This document shows positions 17,813 through 26,981 of a stretch of 64,000 nt of DNA, piece after piece. Origin of the DNA: an uncultured Collinsella sp. (GTDB lineage Bacteria; Actinomycetota; Coriobacteriia; Coriobacteriales; Coriobacteriaceae); contig CAAENX010000023.1 in assembly GCA_900757495.1 (NCBI GenBank), positions 62,001 to 126,000 on the forward strand. Reading direction: 5' to 3'. The position numbers were made by a program, and so were the translations under genes. Within the stretch, counting starts at the first letter, position 1; every line of letters begins with the position of its first letter. The notes under the pieces were generated by a model, which searched no databases, had not been told where the DNA came from, and saw nothing but the letters and a program-made list of their open reading frames with translations.

Positions 17813-17925
17813 GACCGGGGTTTAGTCTTGCAAACATTCCGCAGGGGGCATGGGCAGGCGCAGCGCGAAGCGCAAAGCGCCAGCCCATGCATGCCCGAGG
17901 ACGTTTGCAAGACTAAACCCCGGTC
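17813..17925. repeat. 113-bp palindrome with 23-bp perfect arms
   Basis: GACCGGGGTTTAGTCTTGC (start of the 23-bp arm 17813-17835) is matched exactly by its reverse complement at 17903-17925. The interior holds further inverted pieces (GGGCATGGGC with GCCCATGCATGCCC) and GCGC/GAAGCGC repeats. It lies between the esterase and DUF1593 genes, which read in the same direction. Confidence 0.8.
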
Positions 17926-17941
17926 CCCGCGATGGGAGGGC

Positions 17942-19279
17942 TTAGCGGTCGACCCTGGCCGACCACTCCCAGCAGCCCACCGGCTCGCCGTCGATGAGTA
18001 CGTTGCCCCCGTCGAAGTCTTGATAACACAGGTCGTTGAATTGGTGGATCCACACGCCGTGGTTGAACGTCTTCTTGGCCGAGCCGTCGGCCTCGCGATA
18101 CACGCCGGTCAGGTCCTCGACATGGCTAAAGTAGGTGAGATGCACGTTGGCGCCGGCATCGCGCAGGCGCGCGAACAGCGGCAGCACGGTCTGCTGCGGG
18201 CACACGAGCTCGTCGCCCTTGGAGTGCGTAAACCACAGCGGCGTCTTGGCGAGCGCGGCTACGTCCTCGTCCGTGGCGTTGTACCACGGGGCGCAGCAGG
18301 GAAGGCCCGCGGCGAAGAAATCGGGGTAGTCGGCGCACAGGCGCAGGGTCATAAAGCCGCCGTTGGAAAGACCGGCGACCACGATGCGGTCGGTGTCGAT
18401 GCGGTCGGCATGCTCGGCGACAAACTCGTCGATAAGCGCCTTGAGCACGGGGGAGTAGATGCTCTGGTTGGAGTGACCGAGCTGCTCGACGCCGTTGTCC
18501 ATCCAAAACGTGGGCGACTGCGGCACGAGCACCCAGGCGAAGCCGCCAAAGTAGCGCTGGATCTGCGCCTGGCTAATGGCTGTGACGCGGTTGCCGATAT
18601 AGGCACGCGTGGCGCCTTCGCCTTGCGTGGTGCCCTTGCCCTCGCCGGCGCCGTGCAGATACACCACGAGCGGGGCCTTTTGGGGCACAACCGTTGCCTC
18701 GGGCGCAAAGGGGTTGAAGCATGCTGAGTCCTCGGCCTTAAAGCTGGGCTCAAAGAAGCCGTATTCGAGCGCGATGCCGTCGACGGCGGTCTTTTGTGTG
18801 GTGTTGCTCCAGCCTTTGAGCGCGGGGCAGATATCGCCACGGCAGGTGTCGAAGACCAGGCCGCAGGTGGGATCGTCGCCGTCGTTGCCGGGAAGAGCTG
18901 TGAGCTGCGTGATGCGCAGCTGGTCATCGAGCATGCGCGAGCCCATGACGCCGCCTTCGATGGTCTTGGTCAGGCGCTGCTCGGCGACCTCGAGCGCCAC
19001 ATGGGTGCCCACGGCGAGCTTACGTCCGTTCTCGTCGCACGGATATGCGGCGAGAATGTCGATGTAACCCGCGGAGGGAACGGCATGGTCGGCGCCGCGC
19101 TCCTTGCGCATCAGAACCTCGCCCGAGCGCTCGTGACGCTCTACATATATATGGAAGGTGTTCGTGTCGATGTCGTTGGCGCGCACGGTGCAGGGCAGGT
19201 CGAGTACGACCTTGCTGATCCAGGGGCCAAAGTCGCCCAAGGTGGTGACGGTTGCGTAGGTACACAATTTGAGTTCCAT
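17942..19279 (-). CDS. Esterase of the PHB-depolymerase/peptidase-S9-like type with N-terminal sandwich domain
   Basis: A 445-residue predicted cytoplasmic esterase. Residues 1-150 appear to be an Ig-like domain; the alpha/beta-hydrolase part begins near LVVYLHGAGEGKG, has the nucleophile elbow GLSNGGF, WFTHSKGDELVCP for the acid, and a His in HGVWIHQF. The ATG at 19279 follows GGGAGG by five bases. It reads away from the PTS/DUF4038 operon, and the shared intergenic region carries TGTTTACT palindromes, so both sides are likely co-regulated. It could remove acetyl or aromatic ester groups from plant glycosides; this is inference. Confidence 0.75.
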   Translation of the reverse strand: MELKLCTYATVTTLGDFGPWISKVVLDLPCTVRANDIDTNTFHIYVERHERSGEVLMRKERGADHAVPSAGYIDILAAYPCDENGRKLAVGTHVALEVAEQRLTKTIEGGVMGSRMLDDQLRITQLTALPGNDGDDPTCGLVFDTCRGDICPALKGWSNTTQKTAVDGIALEYGFFEPSFKAEDSACFNPFAPEATVVPQKAPLVVYLHGAGEGKGTTQGEGATRAYIGNRVTAISQAQIQRYFGGFAWVLVPQSPTFWMDNGVEQLGHSNQSIYSPVLKALIDEFVAEHADRIDTDRIVVAGLSNGGFMTLRLCADYPDFFAAGLPCCAPWYNATDEDVAALAKTPLWFTHSKGDELVCPQQTVLPLFARLRDAGANVHLTYFSHVEDLTGVYREADGSAKKTFNHGVWIHQFNDLCYQDFDGGNVLIDGEPVGCWEWSARVDR

Positions 19280-19328
19280 GAGCTGCCTCCCTTGCGCCGC
19301 CAACACGAAACATAAGCGGCAATACAAT

Positions 19329-19653
19329 CTAAACATGTTTAGTTTAATCCAGAATTGCAGAACAAGCAGATAAATTCGGTAAACGGCAAAACTGAACACG
19401 CAATGAACCACTAAACATATGTTTACTAACTTCTAGCAGGGCTTCTGCTGATGAGGTAACAGGTCAGCGAGGTGTTTATCAAAATAAAAGCCCACGTAAA
19501 GAGCTATATATGAATAGATGGCCAAAGAGACCATCTTCTGCCATTTAAATACGCTCACCCCCGATTTCCTACCGTTCACCGGACTTCAGACGGCAAAATT
19601 GCCACAAATGAGGCGCTCCGTGTAAACTAAAGCCTGTAAACGTTCAGTAAACA
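19329..19653. promoter_or_regulatory. Divergent regulatory region with LacI-type palindromes
   Basis: This is the core of the 490-bp gap between the esterase and PTS genes. It contains CTAAACATGTTTAG (19329-19342, a perfect palindrome), TAAACATATGTTTA (19412-19425, perfect) with TGTTTACTAA at 19420-19429, and TTCAGTAAACA (19643-19653). The last equals the 11-mer in the isomerase operon promoter. No gene is seen in the gap. Confidence 0.55.
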
Positions 19654-19769
19654 CCTTGTTTACAAAAGCGTATCCAAGGGTCCGGCAACCGTAAGGGGTT
19701 ATAGTCGCCGGGCCAAAGGCGTGCCTAAGCCCAAGGGGGCTGGCACACGAAGATATGGGGAGGGGTCCC

Positions 19770-21197
19770 ATGGCAGTAGATAACAAGCAGATTGCCACCG
19801 ATGTCCTCGAGCTCGTGGGCGGCGCGGAGAATGTTTCCGTTGCCACCAACTGCATGACGCGCCTGCGTCTGACGCTCAAGGATAACAGCAAGGCCGACGT
19901 GGAGAAGATCAAGAAGGTCAAGGGCGTTCTGGGTTGCCAGTTCGCCGGCAGCCAGCTCCAGGTCATCATTGGCCAGAACGTGCCCAAGGTGCTCGCCGAG
20001 TTCGTCGCCATCTCCGGCGTCAAGCAGGGTGAGGCCGTCAACGAGAACCTCGACGCTCCCAAGGAGAAGTTCGAGCTCAAGAACCTCCCCAATATCATCC
20101 TCGACTATCTGTCGGGCTCCATGACCCAGCTCATCCCGCTGCTCATGGCCGGCGGTCTGTTCCGTACCATCGCGGCCGTCCTCGGCCCCACCATGCTCGG
20201 TGTGCTCTCGGCCGACGACCCGACCTATACGTTCCTCTACACCACGCTGTACGAGGCCACGTTCACCTTTATCCCCATCTACCTGGGTTATGCCGCGGCT
20301 AAGAAGCTCGGCGCCAGCCCCGTGCTCGGCATGCTGCTCGGTGGCGCCCTCATGGCTCCGTCCGTTGTGACGGCTGCCACGCAGGAGGGTGGCGGCATCA
20401 TCTCCGTCTACGGCATCCAGATCGCTGCTGCCAACTATCAGCAGTCCGTCCTGCCGATCATCCTTTCGGTGCCTGTCCTCTACTTCGTCGAGAAGTTCTT
20501 TAAGAAGGTCATGCCCGACGTGCTCTCCACGGTCTTCACGCCGTTTTGCACCATGATCGTTACCATCCCCATCGCCTTCATCGTCCTCGCCCCCATCGGC
20601 AACGAGATCGGTACGCTGATCGCTAACGCGCTCTTCGGCCTTGCTGACCTTGGCGGCATCGGTATTCTGATCGTCATGGCCGTCCTCGGCGCCTTCTGGC
20701 AGCTCTTCGTGGTCTGCGGCATGCACATGCCCGTCATCCTGCTCGCCCAGGTTCAGATCATCGCTGCCGGTTACGATCCCTTCGTCTTCGTTTCCACCAA
20801 CTGCGCTATGGCCGCCGTCTGGGGCTGCGCCTTCGGTGCCTTCCTCAAGATGAAGAACCCCGACGAGAAGTCTCTCGCCATCGGTTACGTCATCTCCGCC
20901 ATCGCCGGCGGCGTCACCGAGCCCGCGCTCTTCGGTATCCTCATGCGCTTCCGTCGCACTATGCTCGGCATGTTCATCGGCGGTGCCATCGGCGCTGTGT
21001 TCTCCGGCCTCATGGGGGTTACCTACTACCTCGCAGGCGGTGCCTCCAACTTCCTGGTCTTCACCAACTACCTGCAGGGTGGCCAGATGAACACCGTCTG
21101 GGCTATCGTCGGTATGGCAATCTCCTTTGTCATCGCCGCTGCCGTCGTCTTTGTCTCCGGCTTCTCCAAGGAGGAGCTCGCCGAGATGGAGGCCTAA
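19770..21197 (+). CDS. PTS permease EIIBC, sucrose/beta-glucoside type, without EIIA
   Basis: A 475-residue permease: EIIB at 1-90 with phosphorylated Cys28 (TNCMTRLRLTL) and EIIC with about ten membrane segments and GGVTEPALFGI. It lacks EIIA and ends with a short charged tail (KEELAEMEA). The ATG at 19770 has GGGGAGGGG upstream. It precedes the DUF4038 hydrolase gene, from which it is separated by a terminator-like hairpin, and is divergent from the esterase gene. It probably imports a plant-derived disaccharide or glycoside with phosphorylation. GC is typical of the genome, unlike the first EIIBC. Confidence 0.9.
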   Translation: MAVDNKQIATDVLELVGGAENVSVATNCMTRLRLTLKDNSKADVEKIKKVKGVLGCQFAGSQLQVIIGQNVPKVLAEFVAISGVKQGEAVNENLDAPKEKFELKNLPNIILDYLSGSMTQLIPLLMAGGLFRTIAAVLGPTMLGVLSADDPTYTFLYTTLYEATFTFIPIYLGYAAAKKLGASPVLGMLLGGALMAPSVVTAATQEGGGIISVYGIQIAAANYQQSVLPIILSVPVLYFVEKFFKKVMPDVLSTVFTPFCTMIVTIPIAFIVLAPIGNEIGTLIANALFGLADLGGIGILIVMAVLGAFWQLFVVCGMHMPVILLAQVQIIAAGYDPFVFVSTNCAMAAVWGCAFGAFLKMKNPDEKSLAIGYVISAIAGGVTEPALFGILMRFRRTMLGMFIGGAIGAVFSGLMGVTYYLAGGASNFLVFTNYLQGGQMNTVWAIVGMAISFVIAAAVVFVSGFSKEELAEMEA

Positions 21198-21237
21198 GGC
21201 CAAGCCATTCGGTCGCATAAGACCTCACCTACACGAC

Positions 21238-21276
21238 AGGGCCCCGTCAGGCGCAAGCCCGGCGGGGCCCTTCTTG
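21238..21276 (+). terminator. Terminator-like hairpin between PTS and DUF4038 genes
   Basis: GGGCCCCG pairs with CGGGGCCC across a GC-rich loop (TCAGGCGCAAGCCCGG), followed by TTCTT. Short T tract, so likely partial termination that lowers expression of the downstream gene. Confidence 0.55.
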
Positions 21277-21407
21277 CAAGGTAGACTGATTGGGGGCGCG
21301 TGGCGCCTACTCGCCGGGGCTTGCTAAGCGCCAGGGGCTTTCGCGCGGGGTTACCGCGAAAGAATCTGCCGGTTCGCAACTCCTTTATCAAACGAAAGGA
21401 CATGCAG

Positions 21408-22721
21408 ATGAGTTTGGGAAAACTGACTGTCAACAGTCGCCAGGACGGCTTTTTGTGCGAGGGCAAACCGTTCTTTTGGTTTGCCGATACGTGCTGGAGC
21501 GCATTTACGAGCATCGCCGAGGACGACTGGGACTACTATCTGACCCGCCGTGCCGAGCAGGGCATGAACGTGCTGCAGGTCAACACACTGCCGCAGTGGG
21601 ATCGCTGCTGCCCCGATTTGGGCATTTGGCCCTATGCCAGCGAGGACGGCGTGCACTTTGATTGGTCCCGTCCCAACCAGGCGTACTGGGACCGCGCTGC
21701 TGCCATGTGTCGCGCTGCCGTCGAGCACGGCATTCGTCCGGCACTCGTGCTTATGTGGTGCAACTACGTGCCCGGTACCTGGGGCGCCAAGATTGCCGAG
21801 CATTGCGGTGCCGAGGTTATGCCGCGCGAGGAGGTCCGTGCCCACGTTGCCCGCGTCGTCGAGAACCTGGGTGAGTTCGACCCCGTTTACGTGGTGACAG
21901 GCGATACCGACTTTACCAGCGACGAGGCGATCGCCTATTACGAGGATGCCCTCGACGAAGTCGTCAATCGCGCGCCCGAGGCGTTGCGCACCATGCATAT
22001 CAACCGCGGCAACCGCACCATCCCGGCACGGTACCTGGACCGCTTGGACTTCTACATGTTCCAGCCCGGCCACAACTACGAGGGCCAGCCCGAGGCTTGG
22101 CACTTGCCGCAGGACTTTATCGCCAACTATCCCAAAAAGCCGATGGTCAACTCTGAGCCTTGTTACGAGCAGATGGGTGCGTCGCGCAATGTGTACTGGC
22201 GCTTCACCGCGCAGGACTGCCGCGCGAGTGTGTGGTCGTCGATCCTTGCCGGCGCCAGCGCGGGTGTGACCTATGGCGCGCACGGTGTTTGGAACTGGCA
22301 GACTAGCAAGAGCCAGGGCTCGGTGTTGGGCGAGGGCTTCGATATGCCGTTCCGCTGGCAGGAGTGTCTGCAGTTTGCGGGCGTTTGGGACTTTGGCGCG
22401 ATCGAGCATGTGCTTGCCGGCCTGGGTGCTACGGCTGGCGACGACGCACTTGCCGTGGTTCCGGCGCAGGAGCTCCTCGATGACGCGCGCGAGGCCATTC
22501 GTGTGGCGCGCGTTGGCGATCGCGTCGTCACGTACCTGCCGCGCACCACGGCGCTCAAGTTTAAGCTCGACGGCGCGCGTGGCTGGACGGCGACGGTTCT
22601 CGACATGGAAGACAAGCGCGTCGCCAAGCTGCCCGTTCGCGACAACGGTGACGGCACCGTGCGCGTGGCTCAGCATCCCTTTGAGCACGACGCCCTGGTG
22701 ATCCTGACCCCTGGGCGCTAA
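21408..22721 (+). CDS. Glycoside hydrolase, DUF4038 (apiosidase-like, GH140-related)
   Basis: A 437-residue TIM-barrel protein with the DUF4038 layout: FFWFADTCWSAF near the N terminus, WDYYLTRRAEQGMNVLQV, a candidate acid in VVTGDTDF and a late PMVNSEPCYEQMG Glu. A C-terminal beta domain follows from about residue 355. DUF4038 includes the GH140 apiosidases that free D-apiose from rhamnogalacturonan II, but the family is broad. No signal peptide, so the substrate must enter the cell, consistent with the PTS gene before it. Start at 21408 because AAAGGA is seven bases upstream; the ATG at 21402 is too close. Confidence 0.75.
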   Translation: MSLGKLTVNSRQDGFLCEGKPFFWFADTCWSAFTSIAEDDWDYYLTRRAEQGMNVLQVNTLPQWDRCCPDLGIWPYASEDGVHFDWSRPNQAYWDRAAAMCRAAVEHGIRPALVLMWCNYVPGTWGAKIAEHCGAEVMPREEVRAHVARVVENLGEFDPVYVVTGDTDFTSDEAIAYYEDALDEVVNRAPEALRTMHINRGNRTIPARYLDRLDFYMFQPGHNYEGQPEAWHLPQDFIANYPKKPMVNSEPCYEQMGASRNVYWRFTAQDCRASVWSSILAGASAGVTYGAHGVWNWQTSKSQGSVLGEGFDMPFRWQECLQFAGVWDFGAIEHVLAGLGATAGDDALAVVPAQELLDDAREAIRVARVGDRVVTYLPRTTALKFKLDGARGWTATVLDMEDKRVAKLPVRDNGDGTVRVAQHPFEHDALVILTPGR

Positions 22722-22769
22722 CGGCTCTTCTCCAACATTTACAACCCAGTCCCTTTCATAAGGCTGCGA

Positions 22770-22851
22770 CGGAATGGTTCCTGCATGACGGCTTTAAGCT
22801 GTCAAGGGGAGCCATTCCGCCGCACTCATTGGGGACGTGCTTAAATGAGTG
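22770..22851. repeat. CGGAATGG palindrome followed by a TCATTGGGGAC palindrome
   Basis: CGGAATGG and CCATTCCG pair across about 35 bases (roughly 22770-22820). Directly after it, CACTCATTGGGGACGTGC and TTAAATGAGTG form a compact copy of the TCATTGGGGAC family (22823-22851). Both lie between the DUF4038 and mgtA 3' ends. Confidence 0.65.
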
Positions 22852-22910
22852 GTTTAACTTGAGACGGGACTTTTTGACCGCCTGATGGGTCGCGCGCCAC
22901 AATTCGGGCG

Positions 22911-25679
22911 CTACAGTAGCTCGCCGTGGCGGGCAATGTAGCGGCGCTTTGCCAGCTGGGTGAGCGCGATGTAGGCGGCGACGATGCCGATGAGCAGCGC
23001 GAAAAAGCTCGTGGGCAGCGTCGTAAGGCCGAGCGCATCGGCGATGGGGCTTGCCGGCAGCCAGGTGACGAGCGCCAGGCCCAGCACGGTGAGAACGCAC
23101 AGCGCGGGCGCGGCGTGGTCGCGCGGGCTCGGCAGGCGCGGGGAGCGCGGCATGTGGATCACGAGCGTCTGCGACCACATGGACTCGACAAACCAGCCGC
23201 TCTGGAAGAGCGTCGCAAAGGCCGCCATGCCTGCGGCGTTGCCCGTCCCGGCGAGCTCGGACCAGCTTGCGCCTACGGTGGCAGGGCACACCACAAAGAA
23301 GAGCGCGGCGAAGGTTACGATGTCAAACAGCGAGCTCACGGGACCCAACTCGAGCATAAAGCCCTTAATGGACGCGGCGTCCCAGGCGCGCGGACGGGCG
23401 GTCCAGGCGTCATCGACGGTGTCCCACGGCAGCGCGATACACACGATCTCGTAGACCAGCGACAGCAACACCAGCTGCAGGGCGCTCATGGGCAAAAACG
23501 GCAGGAACAGGCTCGCGACGGTCACGGACAGTACGTTGCCAAAGTTGGAGCTCACCGTGGTCTTGAGGTACTTGAGCAGGTTGCCGTAGGTGCGGCGGCC
23601 TTCGATGATGCCGCGCTCGAGCACGCCCAGGTCCTTCTGAAGCAAGATGATATCGGCGGATTCCTTGGCGATGTCGACGGCCGAATCGACCGAGATGCCG
23701 CAGTCGCTCGCGCGCATGGCGGCGGCGTCGTTGATGCCGTCGCCCATAAAGCCCACGGTGTGACCGAGCAGCTCGCGCATGACGCGCACCAGACGCGCCT
23801 TCTGCAGCGGCGAGAGCTTGGCGAAGAGGTGGGTGTGCTCGGCGCGCTCGGCAAGCTCGGCGTCATCGAGCGCATCGATCTCGGAGCCCAGCAAGACATC
23901 GCTCGCGTCGATACCGATCTGCTCGCAGACGGTGGCGGCGACGCGATCGTTGTCGCCGGTCAGGACCTTGACCGCCACGCCCTTGGCCTCGAGGGTGGCG
24001 ACGGCGCCCGCGGCACTCGCCTTGGGCGGATCGAGGAAGGCCAAAAAGCCCATCAGCACCATGTCGCACTCGTCGGCGATGCCAAATTCGCCCACGCAGC
24101 GCGGATCGGTCTTCTGCGCCACGGCAATCACGCGCAGGCCCTCGGCGTTGAGCCCGGCGACCTGCTTGCGAATCTGGGCGAGCTTCTCGTCGGTGAGCGG
24201 CTGAGCGATGCCATCGACCTCGACAAAGGAGCAGATCTCGAGCATTTCCTCGGCAGCGCCCTTGGTAACCATCTGGGTTTTGCCTTGGGCGTCGGCGACA
24301 ACTACGCTCAGGCAACGGCGCGAGAAATCGAAGGGAACCTCGTCGACCTTGGTATAGCGGTCGCGCAGACTCTGGCCCAGCATGGAATCGGGCGCGACGG
24401 TCGAGGGCGTCACATCGGCACGGTCGATAACGGCCAGGTCGATAAGGTTTTTGAGGCCGGTCTGGAAGAAGCTGTTCAAAAACGCATGGCGCAGCACGCG
24501 TGCGTCCTCGTTGCCGTCAGTGTTGAGATAGCGCTCGAGCACGATGCGGTCTTCGGTGAGGGTGCCGGTCTTGTCACAGCACAGGACATCCATGGCACCG
24601 AGGTTTTGGATCGCCGGCAGCTCCTTAACGATAACCTGGCGGCGGGCAAGGTCCTTGGCGCCCTGCGACAGGCTCGTGGTCACGATGACGGGAAGCATCT
24701 GCGGCGTGATGCCCACGGCCACGCTCGTGGCGAACAGCAGCGCGTCGATGACGTCGCCCTTGGTGGCGGCGTTGATGGCAAAGACGGCCGGCGCCATAAC
24801 GAGCATAAGGCGTACGAGCAGCATGGAGACGCTCGAGACGCCGCGGTCAAACGCGCTCTTCTCGCCGCGCCCGTTGAGCACCTTGGCGATGCCGCCCAGG
24901 TAAGTGTCCGAGCCGGTGGCTACGACAAGTGCCATAGCGGTGCCGTTTTGCACGGAGGTGCCGGTAAAGACGATGTTCTTGCAGGCAGAGAGCGGCAGCG
25001 CGGAGCTGCCGGCACCCTCGGCGACGGTGATGGCAGCGGTCTTTTCGACGGCCTCGCTCTCGCCGGTGAGTGCGGACTCGATCACAAACAGGTCGCGCGC
25101 GGTGATGATGCGGGCATCGGCCGGCACCATATCGCCGGCAGAGAGACGGATTACATCGCCGGGGACGAGATCGTCAAAGGGGATCTCGATACGCTCGCCG
25201 TCGCGCAGGGCACAGCAGGTGTTGGAGACCAGGTCCTTGAGGGCCTCGGCCGCATTGCCGCTGCGAGCCTCCTGGATAAACTTCATGCTGCCCGATACCA
25301 GCAGCATGATGCCGATGACGATGACCGTGGAGGGATCGCGCTGGGGCTCGGGTACGGCGAGCACGTCGATGTAGAGCGAGACCAGCGCGAGCGCGGCGAG
25401 GATGCCGGCGAAGGAATCGATGAACGCGTCGGCGATGCGGCGGGCGAGCGTCTTGGTCGGCGCCTCGATGGTGTTGGGGCCGGCGGCGTCCAGGCGCTCG
25501 GCGGCGTGCTCGGCAGTGAGTCCGTCGGCCGTGGCGTCAAGCAGCACGAGGGCGTCCTCGGCGCTATGGGTGGCGGCGAATATGGTGTTCTTGGACAGGC
25601 CGGTGTGAGCGGCGGGGCGCGCCGTGCGGCGGCGCTTGGAGATGACTTCGAGTACCGTGGCGGTTTTGAGCATCAGCAT
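22911..25679 (-). CDS. mgtA: Magnesium-translocating P-type ATPase (MgtA/MgtB type)
   Basis: A 922-residue P3B-type ATPase that imports Mg2+ at the cost of ATP. The phosphorylation motif DKTGTLTED is near residue 369, the TGES loop is at SALTGESEAVEK, and the hinge motif GDGIND is present. The N-terminal 35 residues are a basic cytoplasmic tail, and the C-terminal third holds the usual six membrane segments. AAGGAGG five bases before the ATG at 25679 fixes the start. Monocistronic and convergent with the DUF4038 gene. No M-box-like fold is evident in the short upstream region. Confidence 0.95.
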   Translation of the reverse strand: MLMLKTATVLEVISKRRRTARPAAHTGLSKNTIFAATHSAEDALVLLDATADGLTAEHAAERLDAAGPNTIEAPTKTLARRIADAFIDSFAGILAALALVSLYIDVLAVPEPQRDPSTVIVIGIMLLVSGSMKFIQEARSGNAAEALKDLVSNTCCALRDGERIEIPFDDLVPGDVIRLSAGDMVPADARIITARDLFVIESALTGESEAVEKTAAITVAEGAGSSALPLSACKNIVFTGTSVQNGTAMALVVATGSDTYLGGIAKVLNGRGEKSAFDRGVSSVSMLLVRLMLVMAPAVFAINAATKGDVIDALLFATSVAVGITPQMLPVIVTTSLSQGAKDLARRQVIVKELPAIQNLGAMDVLCCDKTGTLTEDRIVLERYLNTDGNEDARVLRHAFLNSFFQTGLKNLIDLAVIDRADVTPSTVAPDSMLGQSLRDRYTKVDEVPFDFSRRCLSVVVADAQGKTQMVTKGAAEEMLEICSFVEVDGIAQPLTDEKLAQIRKQVAGLNAEGLRVIAVAQKTDPRCVGEFGIADECDMVLMGFLAFLDPPKASAAGAVATLEAKGVAVKVLTGDNDRVAATVCEQIGIDASDVLLGSEIDALDDAELAERAEHTHLFAKLSPLQKARLVRVMRELLGHTVGFMGDGINDAAAMRASDCGISVDSAVDIAKESADIILLQKDLGVLERGIIEGRRTYGNLLKYLKTTVSSNFGNVLSVTVASLFLPFLPMSALQLVLLSLVYEIVCIALPWDTVDDAWTARPRAWDAASIKGFMLELGPVSSLFDIVTFAALFFVVCPATVGASWSELAGTGNAAGMAAFATLFQSGWFVESMWSQTLVIHMPRSPRLPSPRDHAAPALCVLTVLGLALVTWLPASPIADALGLTTLPTSFFALLIGIVAAYIALTQLAKRRYIARHGELL

Positions 25680-26115
25680 AGGGTCCTCCTTGTTAAAGGG
25701 AGTTAGCGTACGTGTCGTATGTGCTTTAAAAACCTAGATGTCGCTCACGTCATGCTCTCGAACCGCCACAAAGGGGACAGGCACCTTTGTGGTGGTTTTG
25801 ACGATCGGTTCGTGGCGCTTATGCGCGTGCGGAATCCTCGCGGCGTGCCGAGGGCGACATGCAGGTTTTTCGACTATGACTGCCTTCCATGGCACACCTC
25901 CTTAAGGCCGGGCGCGGCACGCTTTGGGTATCTCGTACCCGTTTTAATCCGCCCGTATTTTTGATGAGGGGGTTTGCCGTGTCAACCCCTTTGTTTGGAA
26001 AACCATTGCCCCTGACAAAGCCTTTACAGAATGCTGAGGCCCCAAAGCGCGCCCGCACCGACGCCCTGCCTGCGCTAAACTGGAAGGCACGTACGCGATT
26101 ACGAGAGGAGCCCGC
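25680..26115. other. Divergent intergenic region mgtA/pyrE
   Basis: No gene is seen. The only clear structure is the palindrome at 25761-25799. Weak AT-rich hexamers near 26075 (TAAACT) could serve pyrE but lack a good -35. Confidence 0.6.
25761..25799. repeat. GGGGACAGGCACC palindrome (CCACAAA arms)
   Basis: CCGCCACAAA and TTTGTGGTGG flank GGGGACAGGCACC. Same core and arms as the palindrome at 14239-14291 in opposite orientation. Confidence 0.75.
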
Positions 26116-26796
26116 ATGGAGGCTTACAAGCAAGAGTTCATCAAGTTTATGGTCGAGTCCGACGTCCTTAAGTTCGGCAGCTTTACGCTCAAGAGCGGCC
26201 GTCAGTCCCCGTTCTTTATGAACGCCGGTGCTTACGTGACGGGCTACCAGCTCAAGAAGCTGGGCGAGTATTACGCCCAGGCCATCCACGATAACTTTGG
26301 CGACGACTTTGACGTGCTGTTTGGGCCGGCCTACAAGGGCATTCCCCTGGCCGTCGTGACCGCGATTGCCTACCACGAGCTGTACGGCAAGGAGGTCAAG
26401 TACTGCTGCGACCGCAAGGAGGCCAAGGACCACGGTGCCGATAAGGGCAACCTGCTGGGTTATGAGCCCCAGGACGGCGACCGCGTGGTCATGGTCGAGG
26501 ACGTCACCACCAGCGGCAAGTCCATCGACGAGACCTATCCCAAGGTTAAGGCTGCTGCCGACGTCGAAATCAAGGGCCTCATCGTGTCCCTCAACCGCAT
26601 GGAGGTCGGCAAGGGCGGCGTGACCACCGCGCAGAAGGAGATCGAGGCCAAGTACGGTTTCCCCGTCGCGAGCATCGTTTCCATGGCCGAGGTCGTCGAG
26701 ACCCTCTACAACCACGAGATCGACGGCAAGGTCGTCATCGATGACGAGCTCAAGACCGCCATCGACGCCTACTACGAGCAGTACGGCGTCAAGTAG
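26116..26796 (+). CDS. pyrE: Orotate phosphoribosyltransferase
   Basis: A 226-residue enzyme of pyrimidine synthesis that joins orotate and PRPP to give OMP. The PRPP loop VMVEDVTTSGKS (residues about 131-142) is diagnostic, and FGSFTLKSGRQSPFFMNAG near the N terminus is the usual orotate-side segment. AGAGGAG precedes the ATG by six bases. No other pyr gene is next to it. It is followed at once by the first copy of a structured intergenic element, whose first hairpin may act as its terminator. Confidence 0.95.
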   Translation: MEAYKQEFIKFMVESDVLKFGSFTLKSGRQSPFFMNAGAYVTGYQLKKLGEYYAQAIHDNFGDDFDVLFGPAYKGIPLAVVTAIAYHELYGKEVKYCCDRKEAKDHGADKGNLLGYEPQDGDRVVMVEDVTTSGKSIDETYPKVKAAADVEIKGLIVSLNRMEVGKGGVTTAQKEIEAKYGFPVASIVSMAEVVETLYNHEIDGKVVIDDELKTAIDAYYEQYGVK

Positions 26797-26797
26797 G

Positions 26798-26945
26798 TTC
26801 CGCCGTTCTACCGAACGGCGGACCGGCCGACGCTGCGCGCCGCCCAGGACGACAATTTGTCATTCAAAAGGCAAGGCATGACCAAAAGGTCTATGCCTTG
26901 CCTTTTTCATGCCAACTTGTTCGTCCTGGACGTCGCTCGCTGTCG
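26798..26945. repeat. Covarying structured element, copy 1
   Basis: Three helices: CCGCCGTT/AACGGCGG (26800-26821); outer arms CCAGGACGA/TCGTCCTGG (about 26844 and 26931); and an inner hairpin AAAAGGCAAGGCATGACC with GGTCTATGCCTTGCCTTTT (26866-26906). Between them are fixed sequences CGACGCTGCGCG, TTGTCATTCAAA and CATGCCAA. Copy 2 at 35633-35784 has the same fixed parts, while the paired bases change on both sides. It occupies the start of the 377-bp gap after pyrE. Confidence 0.75.
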
Positions 26946-26981
26946 TTGCCAAAACATCGGGGCTCTCGCTGCCGTTGCCCA

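Noticed and set aside
22926..25706. A 926-codon open frame antisense to almost all of mgtA
   Set aside because: It is a shadow frame caused by high GC at third positions. The translation is low-complexity (Gly, Ala, His, Arg-rich) and mgtA on the other strand has every P-type ATPase motif.
25680..25760. Mg2+ (M-box) riboswitch upstream of mgtA
   Set aside because: The short leader lacks the conserved M-box blocks and has no convincing multi-helix fold by eye.
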